Shown here: one piece after another, positions 30,179-34,158 of the stretch
Numbering within the stretch: position 1 is the first letter of the stretch
Layout of the letters: every line of letters begins with the position of its first letter
NCBI GenBank assembly: GCA_041743485.1
Contig: JBGTMR010000137.1
Location: forward strand, 1-34,158
Length of the DNA stretch: 34,158 bases
DNA from: JANDLT01 sp041743485
GTDB taxonomy: Bacteria; Acidobacteriota; Blastocatellia; Pyrinomonadales; Pyrinomonadaceae
Reading direction: 5' to 3'
Notes under the pieces: model-generated
Seen by the model: only the letters and a program-made list of their open reading frames with translations
Database searches by the model: none
Told to the model about the DNA's origin: nothing
Translations under genes and position numbers: made by a program

Positions 30179-31831
30179 CTACACCGTCAACGCTTCCCTG
30201 TACTCGCCCCACACTTCCCGCAACTTGTGACTGATTTCGCCGACCGTCGCGTAAGCTTCGACGCAACTGAGGATGCGCGGCAAAAGGTTTTCCGTGCCGC
30301 GCGCGGCTTCCATTAGGGCGGTCAAGGAGGCTTGCGTCACCGCGTTGTCGCGGCGTTCGCGCACGGCTTTGAGGCGGGCGATTTGGTTTTCTTCAATCGC
30401 CGGGTTCACTCTAAGAACGGGGATTTGCGTTTCACTTTCGAGCTGAAACTTATTGACGCCGACGACGATTGCCGCTTCGCGTTCGACGAGTTTTTGATAC
30501 TCGTAAGCCGCTTCTTGAATCTCGCGCTGAACGTATCCGGTTTCAATCGCGCGCAGCATTCCGCCCATGTCGTCAATGCGTTTGATGTAGTCGAGTGCTT
30601 TCGTTTCGAGTTCGGTCGTCAAGGCTTCAATCGCGTAAGAACCCGCCCAAGGGTCAACCGTATCGGCAACGCCGGACTCAAATGCGATGACCTGTTGTGT
30701 TCGCAAAGCCAGACGCGCGGCATGTTCGGTCGGAAGTCCAAGGGCTTCATCGAGAGAATTTGTATGAAGCGATTGCGTGCCGCCGAAAATCGCGGCGAGT
30801 GCCTGAATCGTCGTGCGGACGACGTTCGTGTCGGGTTGTTGCGCGGTGAGGGTCGAGCCTGCGGTTTGCGTGTGGAAGCGAAGCATTTGCGACTTCGGAT
30901 TTTGCGCTTTGAAGCGTTCACGCATGATGCGCGCCCACAATCTTCGCGCGGCGCGGAACTTCGCAATCTCCTCTAAAAGGTTGTTGTGCGAATTAAAGAA
31001 GAACGAGAGGCGTGGAGCGAAGTCGTCAACTTTCAAGTTCGCGTCAAGCGCGGCTTGCGTGTAAGCGATAGCGTCGGCAAGCGTGAATGCGAGTTCTTGC
31101 GCGGCGGTCGAACCCGCTTCTCTGATGTGATAACCGCTTATCGAAATCGTGTTCCACTTCGGAACTTCACGCGCGCAAAACGCGAAGGTATCGGTTATCA
31201 AACGCATCGAAGCGGCGGGCGGATAGATGTATGTTCCGCGCGCGATGTACTCCTTCAAGATGTCGTTTTGAATTGTGCCGTTTAAGTTTTCCGGTAGGAT
31301 ATTTTGGCGTTTGGCAACCGCGATGTAGAGACACAAGAGCGTCGAAGCGGTCGCGTTTATCGTCATCGAAGTCGAAACTTTATCAAGCGGAATATCACGG
31401 AACAGACGCTCCATATCTTCAAGGGAATCAATGCAGACACCGACTTTGCCGACTTCGCCCGCCGCTAAATCATCATCCGAATCAAGCCCGATTTGCGTCG
31501 GCAAATCAAACGCCACGCTCAAGCCGGTCGTGCCGTTGGCGAGCAGGTATTTGTAGCGGGCGTTCGATTCTTCCGCCGTCGCATAGCCCGCGTACTGCCG
31601 CATCGTCCACAGCCTTCCGCGATACATATTACGTTGAATGCCGCGCGTGTAAGGGTATTCGCCGGGCGCGTTCAAGTCCTGTTCATAATCAATCGCGGGA
31701 GCGTTTTGCGGGTTATAGTCGTTCGCCAATTCGATGTGCGATGAAGTCTCGAAAACCGTTTTGCGCGTCGCCTGTTTCGCAGAACTCGAAGGCTGTTCCC
31801 CCGTGTCGGGAGCGATGTTTTTAACACTCAT
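30179..31831 (-). CDS. methylmalonyl-CoA mutase catalytic (large) subunit without B12 domain
   Basis: A 550-residue TIM-barrel subunit that should interconvert methylmalonyl-CoA and succinyl-CoA with a separate cobalamin-binding subunit. Family motifs: YPYTRGIQRNMYRGRLWTMR, RQYAGYATAEESN, GLSVAFDLPTQIGLDSDD, STSMTINATA, TIQNDILKEYIARGTYIYPP, ISISGYHIREAG and LRFHTQTAGSTLTAQQP. The Tyr in RQYAG and the Arg in YIARGTYI are the substrate-carboxylate residues of methylmalonyl-CoA mutases; isobutyryl- and 2-hydroxyisobutyryl-CoA mutases differ there. The C-terminal cobalamin domain (DxHxxG) is absent, as in archaeal and many acidobacterial split enzymes. The end (EISHKLREVWGEYRE) is the normal end of a split large subunit, so this is not a truncation. 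No Shine-Dalgarno is visible. The small subunit and epimerase are not in the window. Confidence 0.93.
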   Translation of the reverse strand: MSVKNIAPDTGEQPSSSAKQATRKTVFETSSHIELANDYNPQNAPAIDYEQDLNAPGEYPYTRGIQRNMYRGRLWTMRQYAGYATAEESNARYKYLLANGTTGLSVAFDLPTQIGLDSDDDLAAGEVGKVGVCIDSLEDMERLFRDIPLDKVSTSMTINATASTLLCLYIAVAKRQNILPENLNGTIQNDILKEYIARGTYIYPPAASMRLITDTFAFCAREVPKWNTISISGYHIREAGSTAAQELAFTLADAIAYTQAALDANLKVDDFAPRLSFFFNSHNNLLEEIAKFRAARRLWARIMRERFKAQNPKSQMLRFHTQTAGSTLTAQQPDTNVVRTTIQALAAIFGGTQSLHTNSLDEALGLPTEHAARLALRTQQVIAFESGVADTVDPWAGSYAIEALTTELETKALDYIKRIDDMGGMLRAIETGYVQREIQEAAYEYQKLVEREAAIVVGVNKFQLESETQIPVLRVNPAIEENQIARLKAVRERRDNAVTQASLTALMEAARGTENLLPRILSCVEAYATVGEISHKLREVWGEYREALTV

Positions 31832-32017
31832 ATTCGATATGTTTCTGTTCGTGGTAAGTCTCCGCGCGAAGTTAGCACACGACGCGACAGGCTTTCTAAT
31901 CGTGATTGGCGGCGAGCATCATCAGGCGTCTGAAGTTGAAATCCTTTCGCATATCACATAGCATCGGAGGCACATCATACAAATAAAACGAAACCAAAAT
32001 CAGGAACGGGAAATCTA

Positions 32018-32299
32018 TTGGAACTCAACGACGAAGCCAAAATCATCGTCCAAGAAATCGCCGCCGCGATTAACTCGGCGGTCGAACGCTCAAGCGATGT
32101 TGCCGAAGCCATTGACCGCCTTCGCTCGACGGGCTACGACATGGAACTTACCTTGCGGCTTGAAATCGGCTTGCGCGAACGCAACGCGCGTGAAGCAAAC
32201 GACGAACCGGAATCCGATGAGGACACGACCGATTCAAACTTCGACCTGACCGACGAAGACCGCCGCACCTTGCGCCGCATGAAAATCAGCCTCGAATAG
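32018..32299 (+). CDS. small acidic helical protein (TTG start)
   Basis: A 93-residue hypothetical protein starting at TTG: the first ATG in frame would remove almost half, including the conserved-looking helix NDEAKIIVQEIAAAINSAVERS. GGAACGGG a few bases upstream may serve as ribosome site. The N-terminal part is followed by DAIDRLRSTGYDMELTLRLEIGL (starting SDVAEAIDRL), a pattern I associate with small unnamed proteins of Blastocatellia. The C-terminus is strongly acidic (NDEPESDEDTTDSNFD) and ends in a basic helix (RRTLRRMKISLE). No enzymatic motif is visible. It is divergent from the mutase gene across 186 bases in which I see no clear promoter, and is followed by a heptamer stem-loop. 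Confidence 0.75.
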   Translation: MELNDEAKIIVQEIAAAINSAVERSSDVAEAIDRLRSTGYDMELTLRLEIGLRERNAREANDEPESDEDTTDSNFDLTDEDRRTLRRMKISLE

Positions 32300-32303
32300 C
32301 TTG

Positions 32304-32390
32304 TAGTGGATAGTGGATAACGGATAGTGGATAGTTGAAAACCTGTTTCTGCCTTTTCACTATCCGTTATCCACTATCCACTATCCGTTA
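32304..32390. repeat. heptamer stem-loop (GTGGATA/ACGGATA) upstream of atpD
   Basis: Left arm 32304-32335, loop of 22 bases, right arm 32358-32390. The 25 bases 32304-32328 pair perfectly with 32359-32383. It starts four bases after the stop of the small upstream gene and ends 35 bases before the proposed atpD -35 box, so it may also insulate atpD from upstream transcription. Confidence 0.92.
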
Positions 32391-32424
32391 CCTTATGCTA
32401 TCTTCCCTCGTTCAAATCAATCAA

Positions 32425-32453
32425 TTGAAATACATCATTTTAATCCGTACTGT
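32425..32453 (+). promoter_or_regulatory. candidate sigma-70 promoter for atpD
   Basis: A -35 box TTGAAA (32425-32430), a 17-base spacer and a -10 box TACTGT (32448-32453), about 50 bases before the atpD start. The -35 box has five of six consensus bases; the -10 box keeps the important T, A and final T. A start of transcription near 32460 would give a leader of about 42 bases. Confidence 0.4.
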
Positions 32454-32501
32454 GAAGGATTAACCTTGAACCCTATCCTTTAAGGAGACTTTTATACGTT
32501 T

Positions 32502-34049
32502 ATGGCGACTTCCGTTGCGAATATGAATAATCTTACGAGGACAACCGACAGCGACCACGCCGGGCGCGTCGTGCAGGTCATCGGACCCGTTCTCGACATC
32601 GAATTTGACGAAGGATATTTGCCGCCGATTTATACCGCCCTGCGCGTCATATCGGAAGGCTTCGACGTGCCGACTCCGGTTGACATCATCTGTGAAGTCG
32701 AACAGCACCTCGGCGAAGGGCGCGTCCGCACCGTCTCTATGCAGCCGACCGAAGGCATCGTGCGCGGCATGAAAGCGATTGATACCGGCAACCAGATTAT
32801 GATGCCCGTCGGTGAAGGCACATTGGGGCGCGTGCTGAACGTCGTCGGTGAGCCGGTTGACAATCTCGGCGCAGTCAGTGCGGCGACGCGCTATCCGATT
32901 CACCGCCACGCTCCGCCGTTTGACGAACAATCAACCGAACTCCAAATGTTTGAAACCGGAATCAAGGTTATTGACTTGATTCAACCGTTTTTGCGCGGCG
33001 GAAAAATCGGCTTGTTCGGCGGCGCGGGCGTCGGCAAAACCGTTCTGATTCAAGAACTCATCAATAACGTGGCGAAAGCCCACTCCGGCTTCTCCGTCTT
33101 CGCGGGCGTCGGTGAACGCACGCGCGAAGGAAACGATCTGCTTCGTGAGTTTGTCGAATCAGACATCATTTCTTACGGCGAAGCTTTCAAGGCGCACGAA
33201 AAAGAGACCGGCGAATTTGATATGTCGAAGGTTGACGTGAACGCTTTGAGCGACTCGAAAGTCGCACTCGTGTACGGACAGATGACCGAACCGCCGGGAG
33301 CGCGCCTTCGCGTCGCGCTTTCAGGTTTAACCATTGCCGAATACTTCCGCGACCAAGGACTTGACGTGCTGTTGTTCATTGACAACATTTTCCGCTTCAC
33401 GCAAGCCGGTTCGGAAGTCTCCGCGCTTCTCGGACGTATGCCGTCGGCGGTCGGTTATCAACCGAACCTTGCGACCGAAATGGGCGAAATGCAGGAGCGC
33501 ATCACGTCCACGAAAACCGGAGCCATCACCTCGATTCAAGCCGTCTATGTTCCGGCGGACGACTATACAGACCCCGCGCCCGCGACGACCTTCGCGCACC
33601 TTGACGCCGTAACCGCACTGTCGCGTCAAATCGCGGAACTCGGCATCTATCCGGCGGTTGACCCGTTGGCTTCAAACTCGCGTCTGCTTCAACCCGGACT
33701 CGTCAGCGACGAACATTACAAGACCGCGCAGGATGTCAAACAGACTTTGCAACGCTACCGCGACTTGCAAGACATCATCGCCATCTTAGGACTCGACGAA
33801 CTTTCGGAAGAAGACCGTTTGACCGTTTCGCGCGCGCGCAGAGTTCAACGCTTCTTCTCGCAACCGTTCTTCGTCGCCGCGCAGTTCACAGGCTTGGAAG
33901 GCAAATACGTCAAACTCGAAGAAACCATCAAAGGCTTCCGCGAAATCATTGACGGCAAACACGACGACCTTCCCGAACAAGCCTTCTACCTTGTCGGAAC
34001 AATCGAAGAAGCTCAAGAAAAAGCCCGCAAAATGGCGGCAACTGCATAG
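32502..34049 (+). CDS. atpD: ATP synthase F1 subunit beta
   Basis: Catalytic subunit of F1, 515 residues. Walker A GGAGVGKT (173-180), the catalytic Glu in GVGERTREGNDL, Walker B LLFIDNIFRF, and the DELSEED lever all match. The N-terminus has about 18 extra residues before the beta-barrel (GRVVQVIGPVLDIEF). Relative to E. coli there is an insertion of roughly 25 residues at about 221-247 (SYGEAFKAHEKETGEFDMSK), just before KVALVYGQMTEPPG. GGAG lies 14 bases before the ATG, longer than usual. The gene is not preceded by the alpha and gamma genes; a small unrelated gene and a repeat lie upstream, so beta (perhaps with epsilon downstream, outside the window) is separate from the rest of the F1 cluster. 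Confidence 0.98.
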   Translation: MATSVANMNNLTRTTDSDHAGRVVQVIGPVLDIEFDEGYLPPIYTALRVISEGFDVPTPVDIICEVEQHLGEGRVRTVSMQPTEGIVRGMKAIDTGNQIMMPVGEGTLGRVLNVVGEPVDNLGAVSAATRYPIHRHAPPFDEQSTELQMFETGIKVIDLIQPFLRGGKIGLFGGAGVGKTVLIQELINNVAKAHSGFSVFAGVGERTREGNDLLREFVESDIISYGEAFKAHEKETGEFDMSKVDVNALSDSKVALVYGQMTEPPGARLRVALSGLTIAEYFRDQGLDVLLFIDNIFRFTQAGSEVSALLGRMPSAVGYQPNLATEMGEMQERITSTKTGAITSIQAVYVPADDYTDPAPATTFAHLDAVTALSRQIAELGIYPAVDPLASNSRLLQPGLVSDEHYKTAQDVKQTLQRYRDLQDIIAILGLDELSEEDRLTVSRARRVQRFFSQPFFVAAQFTGLEGKYVKLEETIKGFREIIDGKHDDLPEQAFYLVGTIEEAQEKARKMAATA

Positions 34050-34057
34050 AAGGAGGA

Positions 34058-34144
34058 GTAGTCAGTGGTCAGTGGTCAGTAGTCAGTGAAGACAAAACGA
34101 GTTGTTCTTTACCGACCACCGACCACCGACCACTGACCACTGAC
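34058..34144. repeat. heptamer stem-loop (GTGGTCA) after atpD
   Basis: Left arm 34058-34088 (AGTCAGTGGTCAGTGGTCAG-type units) and right arm about 34111-34144 (units CCGACCA changing to CTGACCA). The C/T difference between right-arm units leaves A-C mismatches in one strand and G-U pairs in the transcript of the other. It begins about eight bases after the atpD stop; the window ends just beyond it. Confidence 0.88.
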
Positions 34145-34158
34145 GAAGTGGCAGAAAC

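Noticed and set aside
30179..31831. Mutase gene as a truncated pseudogene because it lacks the B12 domain
   Set aside because: The frame is intact, all catalytic-domain motifs are present, and the end matches naturally split large subunits.

Overview
The window looks like chromosomal DNA of a free-living Gram-negative bacterium of moderately high GC. The best guess is Acidobacteriota, class Blastocatellia. Reasons: an S46 dipeptidyl-peptidase, MacB-type export genes, zinc-ribbon/FHA/Ser-Thr-kinase proteins, a methylmalonyl-CoA mutase split from its B12 domain, a carboxypeptidase-regulatory-domain protein at the left edge, and spacers full of heptamer hairpin repeats. This assignment is an inference from gene content. 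No rRNA or tRNA gene, CRISPR array, IS element or prophage was seen.

Layout. 1-1034 (+): tail of a large protein with a carboxypeptidase-regulatory-like domain, then a small helical protein translationally overlapped with an HNH endonuclease. 1036-2322 (-): Ca2+/H+ antiporter. 2487-6002 (+): UvrD/PcrA helicase carrying a 359-residue intein in helicase motif III. 6182-8299 (-): secreted S46 peptidase. 8439-8897 (+): a stand-alone copy of the DNA-binding N-terminus of PolX. 8915-15925 (-): a signalling block made of an FHA-GAF-SpoIIE phosphatase, a four-helix-bundle protein, a zinc-ribbon/TPR membrane protein, an RDD membrane protein, a zinc-ribbon Ser/Thr kinase with C-terminal FHA, and a zinc-ribbon/FHA protein. 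Kinase, RDD and TPR genes overlap by ATGA and form one operon.

16336-24867 (+): an export locus of MacA/MacB type with one membrane-fusion protein, one ATPase and four divergent full-length permeases, plus a 127-residue membrane protein between permeases 1 and 2. 25000-26226 (-): a YIP1-family membrane protein and a 55-residue membrane protein. 26317-26990 (-): UPF0175/DUF3368 toxin-antitoxin pair. 27062-29184 (-): OppF/OppD-type ATPases with no permease beside them. 29512-30157 (-): DUF4160/DUF2442 pair. 30179-31831 (-): methylmalonyl-CoA mutase catalytic subunit. 32018-32299 (+): small acidic helical protein. 32502-34049 (+): ATP synthase beta subunit behind a plausible sigma-70 promoter.

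The most unusual structure lies between the genes. At least eight spacers hold stem-loops whose arms are tandem 7-base units (GTGGATA/ACGGATA, GTGGTCA or GTCAGAA types). Two of them, around permease 4, share the same 69-base loop but differ in arm copy number. A separate, roughly 240-base multi-palindrome element occurs twice (21925-22160 and 29259-29504), and a third type of about 160 bases with perfect 23-base terminal inverted repeats sits at 15172-15331. These look like non-autonomous mobile or amplifying elements. Several export genes start within a few bases of a repeat arm and show no Shine-Dalgarno sequence.
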